The translations under genes and the position numbers were made by a program. This document shows, in pieces, positions 10,870-20,882 of a stretch of 64,000 nt of DNA; the stretch's first letter is position 1; each line of letters begins with the position of its first letter. Origin of the DNA: Lepidostoma basale (taxonomy: Eukaryota > Arthropoda > Insecta > Trichoptera > Lepidostomatidae); contig JAHDVF020001023.1 of assembly GCA_022606425.2 (NCBI GenBank), positions 186,001 to 250,000 on the forward strand. The letters are read 5' to 3'. The notes beneath the pieces are model-generated. The model was not told the DNA's origin. It was given only the letters and a program-made list of their open reading frames with translations, and searched no databases.

Positions 10870-11030
10870 GGTCCGGTAGAATTCTAAAAGTTGTATTAAA
10901 GTTTATGAGAATGATATGTTTCGCCTGTCTTAAGAAATTATCAAAGGTCACATTTGAAAATGCCTTAGATAGACGAAACATGCCGTTCCTTTTGAAAACA
11001 GACGTTTTCAGTAGTATTAATTATTTAATA
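10870..11030. repeat. HIR-C foldback
   Basis: Inverted arms with TATGTTTCGCC (left) and GACGAAACATG (right), flanked by the paired TCTAAAAGTT / GAAAACAGACGTTTTC ends. The right arm holds the hammerhead-like remnant AAAATGCCTTAG, then GAAAC, AU, GCC. Confidence 0.65.
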
Positions 11031-11280
11031 TTATTATTATTATTTTGTTGAATCGCTCTTTACATCATGACAGCATGAGCCAAATCGATATAAAGGGTAT
11101 TATAGCATAGTGATTCTCGTGACATGTGATAGATAGCTCATATATCGCCATTTTATTGTCACGTAAATTCTACACCAGATTAAAGACAGTGCTGCCACAA
11201 ATCACACTGCCCTTGCCGGGAATCGAACCCGGAACCTTCGGGGTCGCAGTCAATGCACTTACCACTAGGCCACAAAGGTC
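11031..11280 (-). mobile_element. SINE-T with tail B
   Basis: Minus-strand SINE. The plus strand starts with an ATT repeat and TTGTTGAATCGCTCTTTACA (tail B), then the body TCGCCATTTTATTGTCACG, and ends with the tRNA-like head (CGGGAATCGAACCCGG is the B-box complement; ACCACTAGGCCAC the A-box complement). Confidence 0.82.
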
Positions 11281-12000
11281 GTATGTTTATAGAGTTTTGC
11301 ATCATTCTCCAAGAAACAATAAATTTTATTTCACTGCTGAATAACAGGTCATACTTCTTACAAATAAAATATTTTGGAAGACAACAAACCAAATCACAAA
11401 TCGATTTTTAAATCAATTAACTTACAACGATAAAACGTTCTCGTATACAAGAGTTTTCATGTTATTGTAAGTTAATCAATGATATTAATAATTGCCGATT
11501 AAATGTTAAATAATTGATTTTATACATAGTTTTCAAACTTAATTGATAGAACAGATTATAAACTGTAAATCCTGACTCTTCATTATTGCTGTTATTACGA
11601 ATTTCCACGAATATTAATAGCTATAAGTAAATGAATTGATTCATTTTGTTTTAATTGCTTGTTATTATACTACGGCATGTCTACATGTAGGCATGCAAGT
11701 CACGTAACTCCACTAACAGTGTGATGAGCCCATTACAATCGAATGCTACATTACATATAGGTTCATGGCTGATATAAAATATTGATCGTTTGCATAATTT
11801 TCGCGACTAAAACCTTCGAGAGTTATATTATGAATCGATCAGGGTACGGTTAATACATAAATACTTAACGAAGAATGATTAACGTCTTGATATACCTACT
11901 CATAGTTTTCACCTTCCTGCTCATTGCACTAACTACGCTAAAAAAATGAGTAAATTATCGGATTTGCAACAACTATAATAAGCGGCTGCGAGACATGGTG
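11281..12000. other. No recognised feature
   Basis: AT-rich single-copy-looking DNA; nothing supported. Confidence 0.45.
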
Positions 12001-12001
12001 C

Positions 12002-12400
12002 CTATCCGAAAGGGATAAGCGGAGACTAGAGGCTTTTGAGGTGTGGTCCTATAGAAGACTTTTTGGAATTTCCTGGAGAGACCACATCACGAATGAGGAA
12101 GTTCTTCAAGGAATCGAAGGAGGAAGGCACCTGCTCAGGACCTTGTCCGAAAGGCGTGCAAGATGGATCGGCTATGTAATACGTCAAGAAGGTCTCTTGC
12201 ATGCCATAATGGAGGGTATGATCGAGGGGACAAACTCTAGGGGACGCCCACGCCGAGAGTACCTGGAGGACCTGTTGGTGGACGTACGCTGCTCATCATA
12301 TGCAGATTTCAAAAGAGCCGCACAAGACAGGGAAAAATGGAAGAGAATAATGGAGGAAATTGCTGCAAACCAATCCCAGGATTGAAACCAGAGAAGAAGA
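12002..12400 (+). pseudogene. NL3: reverse transcriptase C-terminal fragment
   Basis: Open frame LSERDKRRLEAFEVWSYRRL, then FGISWRDHITNEEVLQGI, RARWIGYVIRQEGLLHAIME, GRPRREYLEDLLVDVR and a stop after IAANQSQD. This is the usual C-terminal module after the RT domain of insect non-LTR elements (W-YRR, ISW-D, WIGHV, GRPR). It ends with GAAGAAGATAATAAG. A minus-strand sister is at 35736-36029. The frame is open for over 120 codons, so the insertion is fairly young. Confidence 0.82.
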
Positions 12401-12682
12401 TAATAAGCATTTTGATGATATCGATGTTTTCCACTTGAACGAGCATAATTTTAAAAAAGACCTGAGCAACCTTTCAGCGTAGATGACACTGTAATTTTAC
12501 TTAATTTTTTTTATTCTATTATTATTATTCTTAATATATTGTTTATTTTAGTTTCATTTCAATTTTTTTTCAAACTGTCATCTGTTAATTAATCTATTCA
12601 TTTATATTTGTGGTAGCATGTAATTGGCCTTACTTTATTGTTTCTATGTTTTTTTATATATGTACTATATAATCACTGTAAA
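12401..12682. other. AT-rich spacer
   Basis: Nothing recognised. Confidence 0.45.
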
Positions 12683-13082
12683 AACTAACTAACCAACACG
12701 CCGTCCCTCGAAGGGGTAGGCAGAAAGAATGGACTACCACATTTTTCATTCTTGACATATTTCTCTCGCTTCCTCAACATTCATACATTGTGTCATGCAC
12801 GCGCGTCGATTTCTCTAACTCCTCACGTGGCCGACATTCAATATTTAATTTATTAGATCGTGCCACGTTTCCCTCGGTCTTCCTCTATTTCTAGTTTCAT
12901 TTACATCGTTAAAATTTACTTTTTTTACAATTCATTCTTCATTTACCATGTTTCCAAACCATATTAATGATCATTTCATTATTTTGTTCATAACAACATA
13001 ATTCGCACCGCATCCACTTCTTATATTCTCATTCGACACTATATCATAAACAGAATATCTACACATTCGTCTAAGAGATCTC
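12683..13082 (-). pseudogene. NL1 retrotransposon 3' end
   Basis: Minus-strand copy with tail complement CTAACTAACCAACACGCCGT. It is collinear with NL1 through NRRACM, TWHDQI, WFG and the MRSLRRMC block, where it is 5'-truncated. Many substitutions and frameshifts. Confidence 0.85.
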
Positions 13083-13602
13083 AATGATCGCTGTATGTTA
13101 CCCTAAATAAACAAATAAATGATGGTAGACAAAAAATCAATCAAAAAAAGGCGAATATAACTTATTTGCAAGCGAATCATTTAGACCAATAGCGCGGAAA
13201 GCGGAAGACCACGTATCCAAATCGAAATGGTGTCATAGTGTTTATATTTGAGGACAATTAATTGTTTTTATAAATTCTAGCAACTCGCATTACACATAAA
13301 ATAAATTACGCGATCAGTATGTCGACTTGCACTTTTTTATCGATTAATCATTTATTCATAATAACTGTTCACAGAATTACACTCGTATATCAAAAAATTA
13401 CGAAAGTATTCATTTGGTATAACGTCGCCATATTTATTGTCACATACGTAGGTATTCTCATATAAAATGATGTGTTAAAGTTCATATTTTTAAATAGTAA
13501 AGCAGCATTTGAAAAATTAATAACATTATTTAAACATATTTTGTCCATTTTTATTACGCTTCTTCTTCGTCGCTAGTATTATATGGTTAAAAAACATAAT
13601 TT
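13083..13602. other. No recognised feature
   Basis: AT-rich; nothing supported. Confidence 0.45.
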
Positions 13603-14187
13603 TCCCAGAAAAACAATTTACATCTTCGTCTCTATTAAGATACAATTAATCCTTATAAAAAAAAGTATCCGCAATGGGTAAAATACAGTATTTGTCTACA
13701 AGAATTTGTAAACATTCAAAATGTTGTTTAAAATAACTGATCCAAGTAGGCATAAAAATTGGAGAGACATCTCCAGGCGTAATCTAGTACTGTATGATTT
13801 GTAGAGACTTTCACAGTGCATTAATAAAGATTTTCTGCTTAATGCTTCCCAATCTTAATAGATGACGCTAGTGTAGAGTGATCTAAAATATGTAAAGATA
13901 GGCGCGGGATTCTAGCGTATATAGAAGTTACAAAAATTTGTCAGGTGTGGTGGTCATAAGAAGGGTGGAATGGGGAAAGTTGTTTAACATAAAGCGATCG
14001 CTCAACCCAACCAATGATAGGTCATAAGTCCCGTAAGCGCCTCGGCCACCACATTCTGTTCCCGGAAAAACAATTTACAACTTCGTCTCTATTGAGATAT
14101 AATTAACCCTTATAAAAAAATAATTTATCCGCAATGGGTAAAATCCAGTATTTGTCTACAAGAATTTGTAAACATTCAAAATGTTGT
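13603..14187 (-). repeat. RepX with 125-bp direct flanking repeats
   Basis: Bases 13603-13726 and 14062-14187 are near-identical direct repeats (AACAATTTACATCTTCGTCT, GTATTTGTCTACAAGAATTT). Between them lies the complement of a unit also found on the plus strand at 15238-15425 and 30185-30385 (CCAATGATAGGTCATAAGTC, AATTTGTCAGGTGTGGTGG). The layout could be a small element with short LTR-like ends, or a unit in a partial tandem array. No coding content. Confidence 0.6.
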
Positions 14188-14250
14188 TAAAAAACAATAT
14201 AAAGTTAATGCAAGAAAATTGTATTTTTAGTTTTGTACTTATCGTATGTA

Positions 14251-14470
14251 CGACCTTCGTGGTAGTATAGCAAAAGCTAAGACTGCGGCGCCGAAGGTCA
14301 AGGGCTCGGTTCCCGGCGATGGTGTGTAATTGTCACATTTCCTTTTTTATAAGGTGAAGAATTCACGTGGCAATATGGCGATAGATTAGTTATCTATCAC
14401 ATGTCATGAGAATCAATAGCTTAAATGTTGTATATAGTAATTGGATCCAAATAACCTTCTGTATACAAAT
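14251..14470 (+). mobile_element. SINE-T with tail A
   Basis: Head CGACCTTCGTGGTAGTATAG, B-box GGCTCGGTTCCCGGCGATGG, body with GGCAATATGGCGATAGATTA and the inverted motif ATCTATCACATGTCATGAGA, then tail A (ATAGTAATTGGATCCAAATA). Divergent copy. Confidence 0.8.
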
Positions 14471-14499
14471 GTTGAAAGCAACAGGAACTACCACATGAA

Positions 14500-14811
14500 C
14501 CGCCCTACCTTTGGGTTATTATCCGAGAAACGTGCAAAAAAACATTTTTATTATGAATTAAATTTAATATATTAATTTTATTTTTTAAATTACGAAACTT
14601 CAAACGCTCGGCCGCACACTTCGCCTGCCCCTTGTAAAACGATCATATTTATGAAGACTTGTACTCGAGTGTAGTTGGCACACGCGCGTATCTATAACAG
14701 TTTGTACATTTTAGGTACATTACATTTTCTCGTGCACGTACGTGATACGGGATAGCGCAGAATGGTACAGTCACAGTGAACGTATCACGTACGTTCAGAT
14801 ACGTAGGGTGG
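14500..14811. mobile_element. piggyBac-like MITE
   Basis: Right end GTAGGGTGG followed by TTAA (14812-14815); left end CCGCCCTAC, with its TTAA mutated. The interior shares TTGGCACACGCGCGTAT and a subterminal inverted pair (CGTACGTGATACG / CGTATCACGTACG) with the better copy at 20642-20878. TTAA target choice points to piggyBac-type mobilisation (inference). Confidence 0.75.
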
Positions 14812-14815
14812 TTAA

Positions 14816-15237
14816 AGACTAAGTGGCAATCCGAATAACCAGCAAAAATGTTACAAATCAATTCCTTGGATTGAAACTGGCCAAGAAGATTGTTATTCTT
14901 ATAATTTCGAATGAAAACACTTTCCAACACCTGTGAATATTTTATTGGAAATGTGATTCATAAATTTATCTACAGAGAAGGAACAGGGGGCAATTCATTT
15001 GGTCTCATTATGAGTGTTTAATGTAGTGTGAAATATTTAAACCTTTCACATTTATTATTACAGAATCCGCGTACAACGAACAAACGAAGATTAATGTTAC
15101 TAATTAATAATAGTAGTTTATTTCGGTAAATGGAAGTGCAATGATGTTGCCAGTTTACCGTGACTGATTGAGATTTATTGTAATAATAATTAATCGTTAA
15201 AAATATTTATTAAGAAATAAAATATTGTGATTTAATT
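14816..15237. other. Mostly unrecognised; tiny NL3 tail at 14840-14890
   Basis: Bases about 14840-14890 (ACAAATCAATTCCTTGGATT) resemble the last codons and tail of NL3. The rest shows nothing. Confidence 0.35.
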
Positions 15238-15425
15238 GTATCTCAATAGAGACGAAGATGCAAATTGGAAACTGAATATGGTTGATCAAGTTGTTTACAG
15301 GACTTATGACCTGTCATTGGTTGGGTTAAGCGCACGCTTTATGTAATTACAACATTCCCCATTCCACCTTTCTTTATGACCATGTCTGACAAATTTTTGG
15401 AAGATGTATATATGTTAAAGTCCTA
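15238..15425 (+). repeat. RepX copy
   Basis: Plus-strand unit with TCTCAATAGAGACGAAGATG, GACCTGTCATTGGTTGGGTT and ACATTCCCCATTCCACCTTT; matches 30185-30385 and the complement of 13.8-14.1 kb. Confidence 0.7.
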
Positions 15426-15530
15426 TGCCAGATTTCACATGTCAGTTTCAATGTGCCATCTATAAAGATTTTGATTACATTCACAAAAAAATAAAATGTT
15501 AATTTATGATTTTTTTTTAAATAAATAATA

Positions 15531-15985
15531 TGAATAAAAACGTCTGTATTCTAGGAGTTTTATTATATTTTAGATGGAATGACATGTTTCGCACTGCTCC
15601 TCTTATCTTCCCCTCGCAAACAGATTTTTTTAAAATACAATCCCAACCCTAACTGGTCTTCCATTCCTTGACAATAATGTAACACTTTATCATAAACCCT
15701 AAATCCCCCCTCGCCCTCTTACGGAGGGACACTCCGGGCCATACATTAAGCCCCATCATAAAACAACTACCAAATCACATTCCAACAATGCTTCCTACAG
15801 ACGTAAGAGGAATAGCCATTAGAGCTGAACCTCTGTAAGCCAGAAGATCCAAGTCCAAGCCCTTCTTAGGCATAATCCAATGTCTTGGAAGGGCGACATT
15901 GATAATGCCTTAAAAGGGCGAAGCATGTCATTCCATCTAAAGGATGATAAAACTCCTAGAATATAAACGTTTTCATTCATATGAA
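15531..15985. repeat. HIR-C foldback with internal RepW insertion
   Basis: Left arm (AACGTCTGTATTCTAGGAGT, GGAATGACATGTTTCGCA) and right arm (GGGCGAAGCATGTCATTCC, AACTCCTAGAATATAAACG) are inverted. Bases about 15610-15890 are RepW, found inverted at 54905-55130 (GAACCTCTGTAAGCCAGAAG, GGAGGGACACTCCGGGCC), probably the 3' region of another non-LTR element. Right-arm bases 15899-15933 carry the HIR-C hammerhead-like remnant with GAAG instead of GAAA. Confidence 0.7.
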
Positions 15986-16045
15986 TAATTTAATATGGAG
16001 TTTTTAGTTTTACAACGTTGTTTTTAACATTTTTTTACATGTAAT

Positions 16046-16180
16046 AGGTTGCTAGTCTATCGATAACTTTATTGGCATGTAAATTTTACCAGACTAAAGA
16101 GAGCGTAATATTTTTCACACTGCCATCCCCGGCGACCGAGCCAGGGCCTTCGATGTGGCGGTCGTAGCTGTTGCCACTCT
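16046..16180 (-). mobile_element. SINE-T, decayed
   Basis: Minus strand. B-box complement CCCGGCGACCGAGCC and body complement CTATCGATAACTTTATTGGC. Truncated at the tail. Confidence 0.72.
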
Positions 16181-16850
16181 AATTTATTTATGTTGGTAAA
16201 ATATATTTTCATGTTATAATGTGAAACCTTGGTTCATAAAGACATTTTTTGCCATGTTTGTATAAAACGATGGAAAGGGTTAAAGAAAAACACAATTGAG
16301 AAACAAACGTCAGCGGGGAGTGTTATTAGGAAAAGAAATTGTAGTGTATACGTAATAAATTATTATAATAATGTTGAATAGACTATAATTTGTATTTTAC
16401 TTGTTAGGGTACTTGTTTCTAGTGCATTATGAAATATAAATAACATAATTTATAATTCCCGATAACTACAAATGACCAAGGTTTCATAACTTATGTTTTA
16501 TTCAAAATGAAATATAATTTCTGGATATACGAGTAGTAGCTGAAACGAATGAACCAACGCTATTATTATTTTAATTTGAGGGAACACATAGATCCATGAT
16601 TCACCTACACACATATATGGTACGTTTAATGTATTTATATCGTCAATTATTAAAAAAAATGTTTATTAAACATTGTCCCATATACGGAATTTATGACGCG
16701 ATTTGAACATAATTAATAAATTAATGAATAAGGTGTCGTGTGCGTTACGAAAATTGACAAAGAAAATTAATTAAAGGCCACGTAAAATCAAAACAATTAC
16801 AATGTAATAATTATGCAGTGAATAAGTATTAAAAAAAATCTTCGCTTTAT
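16181..16850. other. No recognised feature
   Basis: AT-rich; nothing supported. Confidence 0.45.
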
Positions 16851-17290
16851 CTAACTAATTAACTAATTAACTAACCATGGAACGAATGGACTGCCACACT
16901 TTTCTTTCCTGACATATTTCTCTCGCTTCCTCAACATTCATACATCATGTCATGCACGCGCGTCGATTTCTCTGACTCCTCACATGGCCGACATTCAATA
17001 TTTGATTTATTTGATCGTGCCACGTTTTAATTTTTTTACCATTCTTTCTTCATTCATTCTTTCCATATGTCCAAACCATCTTAATGATCCTTTCATTATT
17101 TTGTTCATGACACCATCATTCGGACCGCATTCACTTCTTATATTTTCATTCGACACTCTATCATACACAGAGTATCCACACATTCGTCTAAGAGATCTCA
17201 TTTCTACTGCATTTATTCTACTTTCATCCTTCTTTTGCCAGTTCCATGCTTCGCTTCCATACATAAGGGTCGGTAGAAGAACACCATTAT
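16851..17290 (-). pseudogene. NL1 retrotransposon 3' end
   Basis: Minus-strand frame with MYGSEAWNWQKKDESRINAV, MRSLRRMCGYSVYDRVSNEN, NDGVMNKIMKGSLRWFGHME and RMNEERMVKKL. The last about 30 bases of the consensus before the tail (CACGCCGTCTCC part) are deleted, leaving the tail fused to an upstream position. Otherwise close to consensus. Confidence 0.88.
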
Positions 17291-17344
17291 CAACATCGCT
17301 TTATCTTTATAGAATTAATTAAGAAAAAATATGTCTCAGATCAA

Positions 17345-18075
17345 TCAATTAGGGAATGAAAACTAGACTATGGAAATATCTAGAAGAGTTGGACTGCGTT
17401 TGACAGCTTTTGGAGTATTGTATCATTTATGATACTAAAGGCCAAAGATATTCTCATGAACCTCAAAAAAGAGTCTACGAGGCATGCATCCTCCCGGTAA
17501 TTACGTGTAGACTAGAAACTATGGTATTCACAGCCAATATCTTACACTAGTTGTAATGTGGAGAAACAAATACTTGGCATCAGTCTGTGGGACAAAATAC
17601 CCAAAGAAATCGGACGCCGGACAAAACTTATCGATTTGATGGACCGTGTTGCCATGTTTTTTTTTATTTTTTTTATTTTTTTATTTTTATGTACACAACA
17701 GGTCGTTTGGACCCAATTACTGTGTACAATTTTTATTTTTTTAGCTATTATATTGATTCTCGTGACATGTGATAGGTAGCCAATCTATCGCCATTTTATT
17801 GTCACGTGAATTCTACACCAGACCAAAGACAGTGTGACAATCACACTGCCATCGCCGGGAATCGAACCCAGGACCTTCAACATGGAAGTCAGAGCTCGTA
17901 ACCACTCTGCCACGAAGGTCGTGTTGAAGTAGAAATGGCCAGGACTTGTCGCCAGATAGGGAACAGATAAATAGGCACCCAGAGTCTTGACGTGGAGATC
18001 ATGGAAGGGGAAAAGGGGCAAAAAGATAGGCTGACGATATAATCCCATTCGGGGGAAGATGATGGATGAAAGTCG
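17345..18075 (+). pseudogene. NL10 RTE-like relic split by a SINE
   Basis: Bases 17345-17656 read as a decayed RT C-terminal region: RVYEACILPVITCRLETM, NVEKQILGISLWDKIPKEI, RTKLIDLMDRVA. After a SINE-T insertion the element resumes at 17924 with VEVEMARTCRQIGNR and GEKGQKDRLT. The order matches the NL2/RTE-type C-terminus (QRAMERQMLGISLRDK, WAGHVAR, GRP). A minus-strand sister is at 24640-24795. Confidence 0.65.
17657..17923 (-). mobile_element. SINE-T with tail A inserted in NL10
   Basis: Plus-strand order: T-rich tail, CAACAGGTCGTTTGGACCCA (tail A complement), body, B-box complement CCGGGAATCGAACCCAGGAC, head complement ACCACTCTGCCACGAAGGTC. CGTGTTG flanks both sides (about 17645 and 17923), a possible short target duplication. 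Confidence 0.85.
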
Positions 18076-18089
18076 CCCAGGAAATATAG

Positions 18090-18340
18090 GGTGTTTCTTT
18101 GTGGTTTGGTTTTTAAACTAGCAACATGATTTCTATAGACTGTCAATTTGACATTTGATTTGTAATCAGTACGTTTTGCCATTTAACCCAGTTGCTCAAT
18201 AAAAGTGTTGAAAATGGACTTCACGATTGCGCTTCATTTGAGCTAGCCGTGGCGCTCATATGCCCGAAATCATATTTAAACGATAATGGCATAAAATTGT
18301 TTATTAAATAACACATTAACATTATTGTAGTGTTTTTTTT
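18090..18340 (+). mobile_element. Transposase-relic 3' end
   Basis: Plus-strand copy of the 3' region of the element at 8800-9080: GGACTTCACGATTGCGCTTC, GAGCTAGCCGTGGCGCTCAT, ATCATATTTAAACGATAATG. The open frame is broken. Upstream, TTTGACATTTGATTTGTAATC may be its left part. Confidence 0.55.
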
Positions 18341-18385
18341 TTTTAATTTTTAATTTCCATACCTCTTAAAAAAGCACACTTTAGT

Positions 18386-18455
18386 AAAATGAAGAATGTT
18401 TGAAGAGGCCTACATCCAGAAGTGGATAGATGGCTAGGGAGAAGAAGAAGATATT
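18386..18455 (+). mobile_element. Tiny RTE-type 3' tail
   Basis: Encodes FEEAYIQKWIDG and stop followed by GAGAAGAAGAAGAT, equivalent to the last codons of NL2 (GEAYIQQWMTDG at 62.5 kb). Confidence 0.6.
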
Positions 18456-18860
18456 ATTTTTTAGAAATGTTCCCGTAAAATATTAGACGAAATCATGTGG
18501 AATTTTTATAAAAAATTAATTTAAAGGAAGCCCACTTCGTTCATTCTAGATTCGCTAGTGAATTATTACACTGTGTAATGCATGTTCACTGATTATGGTG
18601 TACAGAGCAAATTGACAAGTAAATTTGTGTGCTTTGCTGATGGTGGAGCAACATGCAATCTAAACATGAATTAATAACGATGGCTGGGATAGAACTCCCG
18701 CTTAGGAACTCTTGTTTGAAAATAAACTCACTCGCCAATATTTTTTTAACAATTTTTAATCAATTACAGTTCGTATTGTAGTGATTTAAACTTTAATTGT
18801 ATGAACGACTAAAAATTTAATAAAACAAATTTGAACACATGAAATATGAATTATATTAAA
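18456..18860. other. No recognised feature
   Basis: AT-rich; nothing supported. Confidence 0.45.
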
Positions 18861-19166
18861 TCTAACTAACTATCTAACCAACACAACTATCTAACCAACG
18901 CAACTCTTGCTTCCTCAACATTCATACATCGTGTCATACACGCACGTTGATTTCTCCAACTCCTTGCGTGACCTACAAACTATTTGATTTCTCTGATCGT
19001 GCCACGTTTTTATCGGTATTCTTCTATTTCTAATTCCGTTTACATCGTTTCTTTCTTCATTATTTTTGTCCATGTGTCCAAACTATCTTAATAATTCTTT
19101 CATTATTTTGTTAATAACACTTTTATTCGCACTGCATTCAGTTCTTATATTTTAATTCGACACATA
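18861..19166 (-). pseudogene. NL1 3' end, strongly decayed
   Basis: Minus strand. Tail complement is duplicated (TAACTATCTAACCAAC twice) and about 60 bases of the end block are missing. The rest is collinear with NRRACM, TWHDQI and WFG. Confidence 0.75.
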
Positions 19167-19864
19167 CCTATATCCGTTTAAAATATTTCATTTCATAAAT
19201 TATGTACATTATTATAAATAAATGTTTTATTTTTTACTAAAAACTAAAAATCAAGATGTTGTTTATTTAACCCAATATATTTTTTTATTAAAATATCATA
19301 TTAAATTTCACATGTTTTCGAAAATTAATAAATTACGCTTTGTTTGAAGCAACAAAAAACCTCAATGGTTAAACGATGAGTAATCTAATCGATTAGCAAA
19401 AAGGTAAGAACGGAATTACATTTTTTTTTAAATGTAACTTTAAAGACGAATTTCCCCTTTACCTGGTATAAGTTCCGGCGAATGTGTGAAAATATTTTAT
19501 ACCCAATTAAAAATCGATTTAATGGTGATTATATCACATTGTTCCTTTTCTATTTAGAAAGTGTCGGTTTGGTACCGACATCTATGTACAAACGTACATA
19601 ATATGAGCATTATATATACTATATATGTACTTCTTGTACATTTAATCCACGTTCATTATATTATATACATACTCATGCGCGCGCGCGTGTGTGTGTGTGT
19701 GGATATGTAGACGTTTATACAAATGTAAATTTTTCGCTTTGGCACAAAACATAATAATTGAAGAGTCAATTTTATAAGAATATAAGACAAATATAAGTAT
19801 GCAACATGATCGACGACTTTTACGTTTCCATTATACAAAATAAAATAGCGTTTATGTGACTATG
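19167..19864. other. AT-rich, with a short GT microsatellite
   Basis: Only a GC/GT dinucleotide run at about 19677-19701 stands out. Confidence 0.5.
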
Positions 19865-19894
19865 ATATAACGTATCACAATTTATTTATATGAA

Positions 19895-19942
19895 TTTATC
19901 GCGACAGCCGTTTCACCAACCTATGTTGGCATCTTCAGGTGT
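19895..19942 (-). ncRNA. Hammerhead-like ribozyme motif, type I
   Basis: Read on the minus strand: ACAC (19942-19939), CUGAAGA (19938-19932), a U, stem II GCCAAC/GUUGGU with loop AUAG, GAAAC (19914-19910), loop GGCU, GUC (19905-19903). A15.1-U16.1 and C15.2-G16.2 form the minimal stem III. Stem I is weak (C-G, A.C, C-G). All core positions of the known consensus are present; U7 is A, which that consensus tolerates. One extra U sits between A9 and stem II. Confidence 0.6.
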
Positions 19943-19987
19943 AACAAACAACTGTTGTTTGTTCAACAGAATCAAACAACCCAGTTA

Positions 19988-20041
19988 TTTGTAACACCTG
20001 ATGATGCCAACATAGGTTGGCGAAAGAGCTGTCGTGACAAA
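19988..20041 (+). ncRNA. Hammerhead-like ribozyme motif, type I
   Basis: UUUGU (19988-19992), bulge AA, CAC (19995-19997), CUGAUGA (19998-20004), a U, stem II GCCAAC/GUUGGC with loop AUAG, GAAA (20022-20025), GUC (20031-20033), then GUG ACAAA (20034-20041). GUG pairs with CAC and ACAAA with UUUGU, giving an 8-bp stem I with a two-base bulge. Stem III is damaged (G at 15.2 where the sister arm has C). Predicted cut after 20033. Confidence 0.62.
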
Positions 20042-20239
20042 CTCATATTAATAAATTATGATACGTAATTACAGTGTTTCAAATTTAAACATTTAATAAT
20101 GTTTACGTGTTGCGGTCATTTAATAATTACATATTCTTCTTTTTTTAATAGATCTGATGATCTGTGACACAGAAATCATGCCTCGCGTTCTGCTTAGTAA
20201 TTAATAATTATAAAAGGTAATTAATTAAGTTTTTTTATA

Positions 20240-20460
20240 GAATAAGGTCCTGGACTGCTGACTTGGAGACCGTGGACGCCAAAGAGAAGTGCAGGGCGAC
20301 CGCAACTACGGTGAAAGGATGATCTGAACAGACACGTCGGAATAACCTGGATGCAGTCTGCACAAAACAGGGTGACATGGAAGCGAATGGAGAAGGCCTT
20401 TGTCCAGGAGTAGACGGAATAGGCTGAGGAAGAAGAAGATTCTGGAATGAACATGTGAAT
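20240..20460 (+). mobile_element. RTE-type 3' coding tail
   Basis: Read through frameshifts: GRPQ-like, DDLNRHVGITWMQSAQ, KRMEKAFVQE, stop, then GAGGAAGAAGAAGATTC. This is the WRDD..W...A C-terminus plus GAA-rich tail seen in NL2/NL4 relatives. Confidence 0.6.
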
Positions 20461-20600
20461 TAAATGGTAGAATCGAAAGCTGTAAGAGGAGCAAGGGATG
20501 GTCTAATTCAATGAAGGAGACCTCTGGGAAGACCTCCAAGAAGATGTAAGGACAGCTGGCAGTGCTCTTCTCAAAAAGGAACTTGACGCAGAGAATAACA
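20461..20600 (+). mobile_element. NL4-like 3' tail fragment
   Basis: Contains GGGAAGACCTCCAAGAAGAT and GGACAGCTGGCAGTG, matching the GRPPKRWKDS region of the NL4 copy at 41.3 kb. Confidence 0.5.
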
Positions 20601-20641
20601 ATATAAGAATATGAAAAAGAATTAAATTTATATTCACTTAA

Positions 20642-20878
20642 CCACCCTACCTTCACGTTATTTTCCGAGACACGTGCAAAAAAAAGCAGGTTTTCATTAA
20701 TTATATTAATTATACTTGTGAAGACTTGTACACAAGTGTTGTTGGCACATGCGCTTATTCCTAACAGTTTGTAAATTTTAGGTACATTACTTTTTCTCAA
20801 GCGCGTACGTGATACGGGATAGCTCAGAATGGTACAGTCAAACTGAACGTATCACGTACGTTCAAATAAGTAGGGTGG
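20642..20878. mobile_element. piggyBac-like MITE, 237 bp
   Basis: Termini CCACCCTAC and GTAGGGTGG are perfect inverted repeats, flanked on both sides by TTAA (20638-20641 and 20879-20882). An inner inverted pair (CGTACGTGATACG / CGTATCACGTACG) lies near the right end. No coding content. The TTAA duplication is the piggyBac signature; the sister copy is at 14500-14811. Confidence 0.85.
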
Positions 20879-20882
20879 TTAA

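Larger units (their letters stand above)
19865..20060. repeat. HIR-D inverted repeat carrying two hammerhead-like cores
   Basis: Two arms in opposite orientation (about 19865-19945 and 19985-20058) separated by a short spacer rich in AACAA/TTGTT. Each arm ends in an AT-rich stretch (TTTATTTATATGAATTTATC and its inverse). A third truncated copy of the core lies near 36358-36395. Confidence 0.8.

Noticed and set aside
13603..14187. LTR retrotransposon
   Set aside because: No gag, protease or integrase motif, no primer-binding site, and bounds too short; left as RepX.
19677..19701. Z-DNA or regulatory GT repeat
   Set aside because: Short dinucleotide run, common in insect genomes; no further evidence.
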